Source: an uncultured Clostridia bacterium | GTDB lineage: Bacteria; Bacillota; Clostridia; Christensenellales; Borkfalkiaceae | DNA length: 64,000 nucleotides | Assembly: GCA_904419075.1 (NCBI GenBank) | Contig: CAJFQM010000005.1 | Coordinates: 81,756 to 145,755 of the forward strand | Direction of reading: 5' to 3' | In this document: positions 8,265 to 16,477 of the stretch, piece by piece | Layout of the letters: every line of letters starts with the position of its first letter | How positions within the stretch are numbered: the first letter of the stretch is position 1 | Program-made: the position numbers and the translations under genes | Notes under the pieces: generated by a model | The model's database searches: none | Seen by the model: the letters and a program-made list of their open reading frames with translations, nothing else | Told to the model about the DNA's origin: nothing

Positions 8265-9734
8265 ATGGAAAATTACAGCGTTTACGAAGATATTGCAAGC
8301 CGCACGAACGGCGATATTTACATCGGCGTGGTAGGCCCGGTGCGCACGGGTAAATCTACCTTTATAAAGAGGTTTATGGAACAGCTCGTCATTCCTTCCG
8401 CCGACGAATCCCGCCGCGCGATAATGACGGACGAACTTCCCCAATCGGCCGCCGGACGCACGGTCATGACGACGGAACCTAAATTTGTCCCCGCTCAGGC
8501 CGCGAGAATTTCCGTTCGGGAGGGAGCGGAAGCCTCCGTCCGTTTGGTGGACTGCGTGGGATTTGCCGTAGAGGGCGCGGGCGGATTTGAAGAGGACGGG
8601 GCGCCCAGACTCATCAAAACGCCTTGGAGCGAACAGGCCATGCCGTTTGAAAAAGCGGCTAAATTAGGCACGGAAAAAGTCATTCGGGAACATTCCACCA
8701 TCGGAATCCTCATGACGACGGACGGGAGCATAACGGATATTCCGAGGTCAGCTTATATTTCCGCGGAAGAACATGCGGCCGCGGAACTCAAACAGATCGG
8801 GAAACCGTTTGTTATTCTTCTCAATTGCCGCCAGCCGGAAACGCAGGGGGATCTGCGTGCCTCTTTGGAGGAAAAATACGGGGTTCCCGTCATAGCCGTC
8901 AATGCCGAAGCGCTGGGAGAGGACGAGATCATGCAGATTATGCAGAAAGTTCTTTTCGAATTTCCCGTGGTCGGGATCGACGTCAGAATTCCCAAATGGA
9001 TACAGTATCTGCCGGAAACCAGCAAGACCGTTTCGGCAATTTTGGCAAAACTCAAAAAAGTCGCGCCCTCATTGGTGCGCATGAGAGATTGTCTTTTGCT
9101 TGAAAATCTCTTCTGCGAGGAAGATAAATTTCTCAATCCCGACAACATTTCCATGGAACTGGGCAAGGGACGGGCGGAAATCCGCATTGAAGCGAAAGAA
9201 GGGCTCTTTTACGAGGTACTCAGCGAAGAATGCGGGGAAAATATCTCCGACGATTTCTGCCTGATGCGCTATGTAAAATCTCTTGCGGAAGCGAAGCGCA
9301 ATTACGACAAAATCAAGGAGGCGTTCGCGGACGCGGAAGAAAACGGCTACGGTATGGTGGCGCCCTGTGCGGAAGATATGACGCTCGAACAGCCGAAACT
9401 CATTCATAAAGGATCCGGATACGGGGTGAATTTCAAAGCGAGCGCCGCAAGCTATCATATATTGAAAGTAGAGGTGACGGGAGAGGTCAATCCCATTATC
9501 GGAACCCAGCAACAGGGCGAAGAATTTGTCAGAGACATTCTCGCCGATTACGAGGATCATACGGATAAAGTCTGGAATACAAATATTTTCGGCAAGACGC
9601 TTCGTGAACTCGTATCGGAAGAACTGTCGGAAAAAATAGACGCAATGCCGCCCGATATCCGCAAGAAGATGCGCCGTACAATCACCCGGATCGTCAATGA
9701 AGGCAGGGGCGGGGTAATCTGTATTTTACTCTGA
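8265..9734 (+). CDS. spoIVA: Stage IV sporulation protein A, spore coat basement-layer ATPase
   Basis: SpoIVA polymerises on the forespore surface, driven by ATP hydrolysis, and anchors the spore coat. The start at 8265 (MENYSVYEDIASRTNGDIYI) follows GGAGGT and gives 489 aa, almost exactly the B. subtilis length; an upstream open frame was discarded. The Walker A motif is VGPVRTGKST near residue 25, the LVDCVGFAVEGAGG stretch follows, and the C-terminus GGVICILL is characteristic. It is monocistronic or shares a transcript with the 56-aa gene at 9806. A candidate sigma-E promoter lies upstream. Its presence is strong evidence that the organism, or its recent ancestors, form endospores. Confidence 0.98.
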   Translation: MENYSVYEDIASRTNGDIYIGVVGPVRTGKSTFIKRFMEQLVIPSADESRRAIMTDELPQSAAGRTVMTTEPKFVPAQAARISVREGAEASVRLVDCVGFAVEGAGGFEEDGAPRLIKTPWSEQAMPFEKAAKLGTEKVIREHSTIGILMTTDGSITDIPRSAYISAEEHAAAELKQIGKPFVILLNCRQPETQGDLRASLEEKYGVPVIAVNAEALGEDEIMQIMQKVLFEFPVVGIDVRIPKWIQYLPETSKTVSAILAKLKKVAPSLVRMRDCLLLENLFCEEDKFLNPDNISMELGKGRAEIRIEAKEGLFYEVLSEECGENISDDFCLMRYVKSLAEAKRNYDKIKEAFADAEENGYGMVAPCAEDMTLEQPKLIHKGSGYGVNFKASAASYHILKVEVTGEVNPIIGTQQQGEEFVRDILADYEDHTDKVWNTNIFGKTLRELVSEELSEKIDAMPPDIRKKMRRTITRIVNEGRGGVICILL

Positions 9735-9805
9735 AATAACCGGAATAAAAAACGGAAAACGGGGGCATACTTTTTTCAAATTCTTTTTTTGGGAGAACCC
9801 TTATC

Positions 9806-9976
9806 ATGAGTAAATCATCAAAAAACAGAAAAGAAAAAGTACCTAAAATGACGGAAGAGCAGTATGCGGAATACGTCATGGCTCTGAAAGACGAAACGCC
9901 GGTAAAGGGCTATCGGGATCTCGCGGAGGGAAAGCATGATTCGCCTCACCTCGATGCCGAACGCCACGAAAGATAA
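9806..9976 (+). CDS. Small hydrophilic protein of unknown function (56 aa)
   Basis: A 56-aa frame starts at an ATG preceded by GGGAG and opens MSKSSKNRKEKVPKMTEEQY. It is highly charged, with a Lys/Arg-rich start, a likely short helix at residues 15-30, and a His/Asp/Glu-rich end. There is no membrane segment. It starts 71 bp after spoIVA and is followed by a strong terminator, so it probably ends the spoIVA transcript. The ribosome site and downstream terminator argue that it is real; I do not recognise a family. Small sporulation proteins are often found this way, but a role in sporulation is only an inference from position. Confidence 0.6.
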   Translation: MSKSSKNRKEKVPKMTEEQYAEYVMALKDETPVKGYRDLAEGKHDSPHLDAERHER

Positions 9977-10000
9977 CAAAATCCGCACACAAACAACAGA

Positions 10001-10038
10001 AAGAGCGCATCGAAGGAAAACCTCGATTGCGCTCTTTT
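10001..10038. terminator. Strong hairpin terminator, usable in both directions
   Basis: AAGAGCGCATCGA pairs with TCGATTGCGCTCTT (one bulge) across a short loop, followed on the plus strand by TTTT. It closes the spoIVA / 56-aa gene unit. Confidence 0.75.
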
Positions 10039-10155
10039 CCTCTTGCGGTACCATGGGCGGGAATAATAAAGGGAATTATTTTTCCGTTCAAACGCTCCGT
10101 TTGTAACTTTCTGGCAAATTTTTATGCTTTCTGACGAGATTTTTTCTCAAAACCC

Positions 10156-10184
10156 TTGACCGCGGGAATTAGATGTGCTATAAT
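10156..10184 (+). promoter_or_regulatory. Sigma-A promoter, distal, of the repeat protein gene
   Basis: TTGACC and TATAAT are separated by 17 nt. It lies 330 bp upstream of the gene at 10515, with no open reading frame of note in between. Confidence 0.75.
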
Positions 10185-10514
10185 AAAAAGCGTAAATAAA
10201 GAGGATGCGGCATCGGTGCGTTTTCGTCTTTGCGTTTTTCTTGGCGCGGGACATGGCTCGTTTGTCTTTGTCGAGAAAGAATTTCTTTCAATGATTTATT
10301 TTCACCGGCCGTAAAAAATTTTCTTTCGTATATTTTCATAAAGTTTCTTTCGCGATATTCTGACGGAAAAGACTTTTATGAAAAAAATTAAAAAAACGGA
10401 AAATATTTTCGTGAAGGGTATTTACTTTTCGACGAAAATGGTGTAAAATTATAAACGTTAGTAGCTTATCCGATTTTTATATTCGCAAGCGAACAAGAAA
10501 AATTGAGGTGTAAT
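10185..10514 (+). other. Long non-coding leader or short RNA region
   Basis: This 330-bp stretch between the distal promoter and the gene at 10515 holds no convincing gene. It is A/T-rich with runs such as TTTTCTTTCGTATATTTTCATAAAG. I recognise no riboswitch, T-box or terminator in it. A second promoter lies at 10421-10449. It may be a long 5' untranslated region or may encode a small RNA. Confidence 0.4.
10421..10449 (+). promoter_or_regulatory. Sigma-A promoter, proximal, of the repeat protein gene
   Basis: TTTACT and TAAAAT are separated by 17 nt, 65 bp upstream of the start at 10515. Confidence 0.6.
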
Positions 10515-13500
10515 ATGACGGATTACGGTAACAACAATCAGAAACAAGCTCCTTATGCTTATGCAAACGTACCGCCTCGGGGGAACGAAACGGCTCTGAT
10601 GATAGAGGGGCTGTATAACGGTCTCACCTACGATTTGCAAAAGATGAAAAAAGAGCTGATGAACGAGCTCAAATATACGGCTATGCAATCCAGCTCCGTA
10701 TACCAGTCTATTCAGAAAGAGACTGCTTCCGCTACGGAGACGAATGCACAGACCGCGCAGTCTATGGTTCGGGAACTGAAATACGGTTATCAGCAGAACC
10801 AAATGATTTATGAGTCTTTATCTGCGATTTTGACGGAAGACGTGCTCACCAAGCTGGATACGGTGGAAGGCAAAGTCGAACTTCTCGAACAAATCGATAA
10901 AGCTCTCGCGGAAATTAAGGAGAAGCTCGAAGAACTCGCCGCCCGTCCTGAACCCGATTATGAGGCTATCGCGGAGTCGATAAAGGAAAAAGTTATCGAA
11001 GCGGTTCCCGCGGCGGAAGAAATCGATTACGATAAGATTACGGAATCCGTTTCCGAAAAGACGGAATCGAGTTTCGCTTCGCACAATAAAGAAATTCTCG
11101 ATGCCGTAGCCGCGATTCCCGTTGCGGAAAATATCGACTATACGCGCATTGTGGAAGAGGTCAGCGACAAAGTCATGGAGAAATTCCGTGAAGCGCAGCC
11201 TAAGGCTGCGGCCGAAGAGACGGTTGCCGCCGCTGCGCCTGCGGAGATCGATTACGACAGGATTATTTACGGAGCCGCCGAAAAAGTCGTCGAGTCGTTG
11301 CCTTATCCCGATAAAGTAGATTATGCACGTATCGACGAAAGTTTTCTGAAAGCAGCCGATGGTGCCAAGGCTCCGGCGGTAGATGAGGAAGCTCTTGCCG
11401 CAAACGTTGCCGCGGCCGTATTGAAGGCCGTTTCCGAAATGGATACGGATGCTTTGGCGGAAGCGGTGGCGGCAAAGGTTTCTATCCCTGCGGCGGAAGA
11501 AATCGACTACGATCGTTTATCCGATATGATTATCGCGAAAATGCCTGCTCCCGCGGAACCCGAACCTATCGATTACGACTTGCTCGCCGAAACGATTATT
11601 TCTAAAATGCCCGTTCCCGAGGCTGTCGATTACGATAAACTCGCCGATGCTGTCATTGCGAGAATGCCGGAGGCAATCGACTACGAAAAAATTTCGGAGA
11701 CGGTGGCGGAAAAAGCACCCGCGCCCGAGGTTATCGACTATGCAGTTATGGCACAGAGCGTCGCCGAAAGGCTTCCCGTTGCGGAAGCGATCGACTATGA
11801 TCGTTTGTCCGACGCCATAGTTGCGAAAATTCCCGCTCCCGCAGAACCCGAGGCAATCGATTATGACAGGGTATATCAGGCAGCAAAAGCCGCAGAAGTT
11901 CTTCCCGATCCCGTCGATTACGACAGAATCGCGGAACTCGTGGAAACAAAGATGCCCGATTTTGCCAATTTCGATATAGACGGTTTGGCAACGAAGATTG
12001 CGGAGAAAGTGGTTGTTCCCGATTACGATGTCCTTGTGGACGAGGAAGGTCGGAAAGAGATCGCACAAGGTGTTGTGGATTCTTTGGATTACGAACTTCT
12101 TTCCGAAAAAGTCGCAGAAAAGGTGGTCGTTCCCGTTGCGGAAGTTCCCGAGCCCGAAACAATCGATTACGAGCTCCTTTCCGATAAAGTGGCGGAAAAA
12201 GTGGTCGTTCCCGAAGTTACGCTTCCCGAACCCGAGGCAATCGACTATGAAATGTTGTCTGACAAAGTCGCGGAAAAGGTTGTTCTGCCCGATGTGGAAA
12301 TTCCGGAACCCGAGACCATCGACTATGAATTGCTTTCCGAAAAGCTGGCGGAGAAGATCGTCATTCCTCAGCCCGAAGTTCCTACATACGATGTGGTCGT
12401 CGATGCGGACGGCGCGAAATCCATTGCCGATTGCGTAGCCGCGGCTATCGATCTTGATTCTGTCTCCGAAAAAATTGCAGAAAAGGTTGTTGTTCCCGAA
12501 GTTGCGATTCCGGAACCCGAGGCAATCGATTATGAACTGCTTTCCGAAAAAGTAGCCGAAAAGATCGTCGTGCCCCAGCCTGAGAAGACGGAAATCGATT
12601 ATGAGACTCTTTCCAAAGAAGTTGCGGAGAAAGTCGAGGTTCCCGCGTTGGAAGTTTTGGTGGACGAAGAGGGTGCGGGAAAAATAGCCGATGCCGTCGT
12701 TGAAAAGATTCGCACTTGTTGTCCTGCGGCGAAAGCGGAAGAAAGCGTTTGCGAAGTTGCGGAAGAAGAAAACGGTATAGTCGCGGAGGAGGCTCAGGAA
12801 GAAGCCGAATCCGAGACGGCGGAAGAAATAAAGCCTGTGGAGGACGAGGCCGCCGAAGTTCCGCAAACGGATGAAATCTCTGAAGAATCGCTTTCCGCTC
12901 AGGAAGAAGCGGTCGAGGCTCAGTCTGTCGAAGAAGTTCCCGAGGAAAAGACGGAGGAAATGACGGATAAAGCCGAGGAAGAAGCGGCAGTTGCCGATGC
13001 GGCAACCGAAGCCGAGGCCGTCACCGAACCGGAGGAAGCAGAGTCCGAAAATGAAGCGGAATCCGAAGCGGATGAGGCTTCCGAAAAAGCCGAAGAACCG
13101 GTAGCGACGGAAATTGCCGTTGCCGATGCGGAGATCAATTCGTATGACGAGGTAGAAAATAATCTTGTCGATGCGGACACGGGTTTAGTGATTCGCTTAA
13201 AGAGAAGTTTCACGGCAAAGATGAAACAGAGCGAGGAGAACGTAAAGGAATTTTACAGCAGAATCAAAAACGAATTGACCTCTTATAAGAGACTGAATTC
13301 CAATTTGAGCTGGCATGGCGACAGATTTAATTTCGGACGCGAGACGGTGGCGAAGTTGAATATCTGCGGCAAGACGCTTTGCTTCTATCTTGCGCTTGAT
13401 CCTACAAATCCCGATTATAAGACGACCGTTTACCATCAGAAAGACGTAAGTTCTCAAAAGGCTTATGAAAATACGCCGTTTATGGTAAAAGTAAAGAGCG

Positions 13501-13688
13501 ATGCAGGAGTCAAAAAGGCATTGCGTTTGGTCGGCTTCCTTGCGGAAAAGCTCGGTACGGATAAACGCGAGAATTTTGAACCCGTGGATTATGTTCAGGA
13601 ATTTGAACATGAGTCTACTAAACAGCTGTTGGAGAAAGGACTCATTAAAGTTACAAAAGAAAAGAAAGTTGTGTTAGATTTCAATTAA
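10515..13688 (+). CDS. 1057-aa acidic repeat protein with about 19 IDY-type repeats
   Basis: I do not recognise this protein as a named family. It starts MTDYGNNNQK after GAGGTG. Residues 1-150 are predicted helical, with coiled-coil character. Residues 150-735 hold about 19 units of the form (I/V)DY(D/E)xLSxxVAEKVVVP followed by a Pro/Glu linker, with three copies of a second unit (VLVDEEGxxxIAxxVV) interspersed. Residues 740-880 are a very acidic Glu/Ala linker. Residues 885-1057 form a separate, less repetitive domain (KRSFTAKMKQSEENVKEFYS onward) that looks like the conserved functional module. There is no signal peptide or membrane helix, so it should be cytoplasmic. Two promoters precede it and RNase J follows. 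A scaffold or spacer role is plausible but unproven. Confidence 0.85.
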   Translation: MTDYGNNNQKQAPYAYANVPPRGNETALMIEGLYNGLTYDLQKMKKELMNELKYTAMQSSSVYQSIQKETASATETNAQTAQSMVRELKYGYQQNQMIYESLSAILTEDVLTKLDTVEGKVELLEQIDKALAEIKEKLEELAARPEPDYEAIAESIKEKVIEAVPAAEEIDYDKITESVSEKTESSFASHNKEILDAVAAIPVAENIDYTRIVEEVSDKVMEKFREAQPKAAAEETVAAAAPAEIDYDRIIYGAAEKVVESLPYPDKVDYARIDESFLKAADGAKAPAVDEEALAANVAAAVLKAVSEMDTDALAEAVAAKVSIPAAEEIDYDRLSDMIIAKMPAPAEPEPIDYDLLAETIISKMPVPEAVDYDKLADAVIARMPEAIDYEKISETVAEKAPAPEVIDYAVMAQSVAERLPVAEAIDYDRLSDAIVAKIPAPAEPEAIDYDRVYQAAKAAEVLPDPVDYDRIAELVETKMPDFANFDIDGLATKIAEKVVVPDYDVLVDEEGRKEIAQGVVDSLDYELLSEKVAEKVVVPVAEVPEPETIDYELLSDKVAEKVVVPEVTLPEPEAIDYEMLSDKVAEKVVLPDVEIPEPETIDYELLSEKLAEKIVIPQPEVPTYDVVVDADGAKSIADCVAAAIDLDSVSEKIAEKVVVPEVAIPEPEAIDYELLSEKVAEKIVVPQPEKTEIDYETLSKEVAEKVEVPALEVLVDEEGAGKIADAVVEKIRTCCPAAKAEESVCEVAEEENGIVAEEAQEEAESETAEEIKPVEDEAAEVPQTDEISEESLSAQEEAVEAQSVEEVPEEKTEEMTDKAEEEAAVADAATEAEAVTEPEEAESENEAESEADEASEKAEEPVATEIAVADAEINSYDEVENNLVDADTGLVIRLKRSFTAKMKQSEENVKEFYSRIKNELTSYKRLNSNLSWHGDRFNFGRETVAKLNICGKTLCFYLALDPTNPDYKTTVYHQKDVSSQKAYENTPFMVKVKSDAGVKKALRLVGFLAEKLGTDKRENFEPVDYVQEFEHESTKQLLEKGLIKVTKEKKVVLDFN
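10970..12700 (+). repeat. Degenerate in-frame tandem repeat array coding for IDY units
   Basis: The array encodes roughly 19 units of about 20-35 residues. The middle copies near 12080-12600 are most alike (DYELLS(E/D)KVAEKVVVP), which suggests recent expansion there, while early copies have diverged. The alternation of units and Pro/Glu linkers is regular. The repeat makes the opposite strand unusually open, which explains the long antisense frame at 11517-12866. Confidence 0.8.
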
Positions 13689-13804
13689 TCGCTGTTAAAC
13701 GAAATCATACATAAGAATAGGAAAGGGAGAGCTGATAATGAAATATTTTCGGCTCTCTATTTCGTGAAAGGACAAACAGTCCTTTAAGGAGAAAGTTATA
13801 GAAA

Positions 13805-15802
13805 GTGGACATTAAAGAAAAAGACAGAACTCCGAGAAAGCGTCCGTCGGCCGAAAAGACCGACGGCGGTTCGGGGAGCGAAACGAAGAGGCGGTTCGCA
13901 AAGAACAGAACCAATATCCGTTCCGCGGGAAGCGGGGCGGGTACTTCCATGCAGGCAACTTCCTTGCCGAGACGGCGAGAGAATACGACGGACAAAGAAT
14001 CGTCGGTGACAGCTCGGAGACAAGCGTCCGTAAAAAAGACTTTTTACAATATTCCGCGCGATGCCGCGATGCTTCGTAAGCCTGCTTTTGAAAATTCAGA
14101 GGAGTTTCCCGTTTTGGCAGAAAAAAGAGGCCGCGGACTAAAAAAGAAGAGAGCGGTCAAAATTCTTTTTCTCGGCGGCGTAGGGGAAATCGGGAAAAAC
14201 ATGACGGCCATAGAATATGGCGGAGATATCGTCATTATCGACGCGGGGCTTACTTTTCCCAATAACGAGGATATGCCGGGTATCGATCTCGTGGTTCCCG
14301 ACATTACCTATCTCGTTCAGAATAAAGACAAAGTAAAGGGAATTCTTTTAACGCACGGTCATGAAGATCATATCGGCGGCATTCCTTATCTTTTGAAAGA
14401 ACTCAATCCCGGAACGCCCGTCTACGGCACAAAACTGACGTTGATGCTTGCGGACAATAAAATTCAGGAGCATCGTATTCAGAATGTCACCGAACGGGTA
14501 GTGCAGCCGGGGGACAGGATTAAATTAGGCGTTTTTGAAGTAGAATTCATCAATGTCAATCATTCTATTTCCGGCGCGGTCGCTTTGGCTATCCGCACGC
14601 CTTGCGGACTTATTTATCACAGCGGAGATTTCAAAATCGATTTGACCCCGGTCGCGGGAAAACCTATCGACCTCGAAAGAATTTCCGAGCTCGGACGGGA
14701 GGGAGTGCTTCTCTATATGGGGGAATCGACGAATATCGAACGTCCCGGCTATACGATGAGCGAAACCGTCGTGGGAACGACGCTCGACCATCTCTTTTCC
14801 GAAAATATGAACCGCAGACTGATTATAGCGACGTTTGCTTCCAACGTGCATCGTTTGCAGCAAATTATCGATCTGGCCGTAAAGTATCGCCGTAAAGTGG
14901 CTCTTTCGGGACGGAGCATGTTCAAGGTCGTGGATGCCGCGGTAAAGATCGGCGAACTGAAAATCCCCGAAGGGGTTCTTATCGATATCGAAAAGAATAA
15001 AAACCTGTTCGACGGCGAGCTCGTCATCGTTTCCACGGGTACGCAGGGCGAGCCGATGAGCGCGCTTACCCGCATGGCTTCGGGAGATTTCAATAAAGTG
15101 ACGATCGGCAATAACGATACGATCATTATTTCCGCCACGCCTATTCCGGGGAACGAGAAAATGGTATATCGCGTCATCAATAACCTTTATAAAAAGGGTG
15201 CCAACGTCATTTACGAAAGTCTCGAAAAAATTCATGTTTCGGGTCACGCCTGTCAGGAAGAACACAAAATTTTGCATAATTTGCTCAATCCGAAATTTTT
15301 TATTCCCGTACACGGAGAATACAGACACTTGAAGCGCCATGCTCTGTTGGCGCAGGAATTGGGGATGCCGGAACGGAACATTCTCATTACGGAAATCGGA
15401 AATTGCGTAGAATTGACGGAAGACACGATAAAATTGGGCGAGAATTTCCCCGCGGGAACCCGTTTGATCGACGGAGAAGGATTCGAGGACTACGGAACCA
15501 GCGAGGTGATGAAGGATCGTCTGAGAATGTCGGCCGAAGGTATTTTCATGGTCACTTTGGCTGTGACGGGAAACTACGTCATCAACGACCCGATTATCGA
15601 AAGCCGCGGCTACGTCTTTGCGGGGAACAGGGATTCTGACAAGGAAATAAAATCCGTCGTTCAGAAAGCGGTTGAGCAATACGATTACGAAAACGGAACC
15701 AAGGAAGAACTTGCCGCCACGGTAAAAAAGGCCTTAAAAAATTATATTTTCAAAAAGACCAAACAATCTCCGTTGATTGTTCCCGTCATTTTTGAGGTGT
15801 AA
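13805..15802 (+). CDS. rnj: Ribonuclease J with a basic N-terminal extension
   Basis: RNase J is a metallo-beta-lactamase/beta-CASP nuclease with 5'-3' exonuclease and endonuclease activity in mRNA decay and rRNA processing. The core begins near residue 117 (VKILFLGGVGEIGKN). Metal-binding motifs are HGHEDHIGG near residue 180, GDFKID near 280, and the beta-CASP motifs HVSGH and PVHGEYRHL near 480-500. At 665 aa it exceeds the usual 550-560 because of about 115 residues rich in Lys, Arg and Ser. I chose the GTG at 13805, with AAGGAG 13 nt upstream; the spacing is long, so a later ATG near 13950 is possible. A short GGAC/GTCC hairpin precedes the ribosome site and may affect translation. Confidence 0.93.
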   Translation: MDIKEKDRTPRKRPSAEKTDGGSGSETKRRFAKNRTNIRSAGSGAGTSMQATSLPRRRENTTDKESSVTARRQASVKKTFYNIPRDAAMLRKPAFENSEEFPVLAEKRGRGLKKKRAVKILFLGGVGEIGKNMTAIEYGGDIVIIDAGLTFPNNEDMPGIDLVVPDITYLVQNKDKVKGILLTHGHEDHIGGIPYLLKELNPGTPVYGTKLTLMLADNKIQEHRIQNVTERVVQPGDRIKLGVFEVEFINVNHSISGAVALAIRTPCGLIYHSGDFKIDLTPVAGKPIDLERISELGREGVLLYMGESTNIERPGYTMSETVVGTTLDHLFSENMNRRLIIATFASNVHRLQQIIDLAVKYRRKVALSGRSMFKVVDAAVKIGELKIPEGVLIDIEKNKNLFDGELVIVSTGTQGEPMSALTRMASGDFNKVTIGNNDTIIISATPIPGNEKMVYRVINNLYKKGANVIYESLEKIHVSGHACQEEHKILHNLLNPKFFIPVHGEYRHLKRHALLAQELGMPERNILITEIGNCVELTEDTIKLGENFPAGTRLIDGEGFEDYGTSEVMKDRLRMSAEGIFMVTLAVTGNYVINDPIIESRGYVFAGNRDSDKEIKSVVQKAVEQYDYENGTKEELAATVKKALKNYIFKKTKQSPLIVPVIFEV

Positions 15803-15832
15803 ATCGGGAGCGGCGCAAAAAATATCGAAAAA

Positions 15833-16477
15833 ATGAAATATGCGTCATCTCTTTTAAAACTGAATATCGACGAACGGATAAGATGTCTCCGCAAGGAGGC
15901 TCTTTCCCGCGGAATTCCCGTCGCGGAGGACGAAACTTTAAATTATCTTTTGCTAATGATTTCCGCAGTTCGTCCGAAGCGTATTCTCGAAATCGGAACG
16001 GCGGTGGGGCTTTCTTCGGCGGCGATGCTGCTGCAATGTCCGACTGCGAAAGTGGTTACGATTGAAGTGGAAGAGGAGCGCTATCTCGAAGCGAAGAAAA
16101 ATTTTGAGAATTTGGGACTTTCCGAACGCGCCACCTGTTATCTCGGCGACGCAGGGGAAATCCTTACCATGATGGACGGCTGTTTCGATTTTATATTTTT
16201 AGACGGTCCCAAAGCGCAGTATGAGAAGTATTTGTTCGATTTGAAACGATTAATGCATAACGGCAGCGTGCTCTTTGCCGACGATGTTCTTCTATACGGC
16301 TGGGTGAGCGGAGAAGAACCTACTCCCTTAAAAAGACGGTCCATCGTGGAAAAAATTCGCGGATACCTTTCCGCCGTTTCTGCGGATAAGGATTTTATCA
16401 CATCCGTATTGAATATCGGCGACGGAGTAGCGGTATCGGTTTTGACGAAGGAAGACAGTAAAAAGGACGGCGAATGA
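15833..16477 (+). CDS. trmR: tRNA 5-hydroxyuridine methyltransferase (O-methyltransferase, YrrM type)
   Basis: The 214-aa protein is a class I O-methyltransferase: SAM motif I is EIGTAVGLSS near residues 46-55, followed by TIEVEEER, and the metal-binding aspartates lie in FIFLDGPKAQY and LFADDVLLYG. The family matches B. subtilis YrrM/TrmR, which methylates 5-hydroxyuridine at tRNA position 34 to 5-methoxyuridine. The call is strengthened by the next gene, a U32 peptidase-like protein of the TrhP type that makes the hydroxyuridine; the two overlap by 4 nt, as in the known yrrM-yrrN-yrrO cluster. A general catechol-type methyltransferase is the alternative. Confidence 0.85.
   Translation: MKYASSLLKLNIDERIRCLRKEALSRGIPVAEDETLNYLLLMISAVRPKRILEIGTAVGLSSAAMLLQCPTAKVVTIEVEEERYLEAKKNFENLGLSERATCYLGDAGEILTMMDGCFDFIFLDGPKAQYEKYLFDLKRLMHNGSVLFADDVLLYGWVSGEEPTPLKRRSIVEKIRGYLSAVSADKDFITSVLNIGDGVAVSVLTKEDSKKDGE

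Noticed and set aside
9743..9771. Sigma-E-like site before the 56-aa gene
   Set aside because: ATA and CATAC are 18 nt apart, not 16 as before spoIVA and spoIIID.
11517..12866. 449-residue open frame on the minus strand
   Set aside because: It lies fully antisense to the IDY-repeat gene, is rich in Asn, Phe, Gly and Arg, and has no ribosome site. The repeats keep the reverse frame free of stops.
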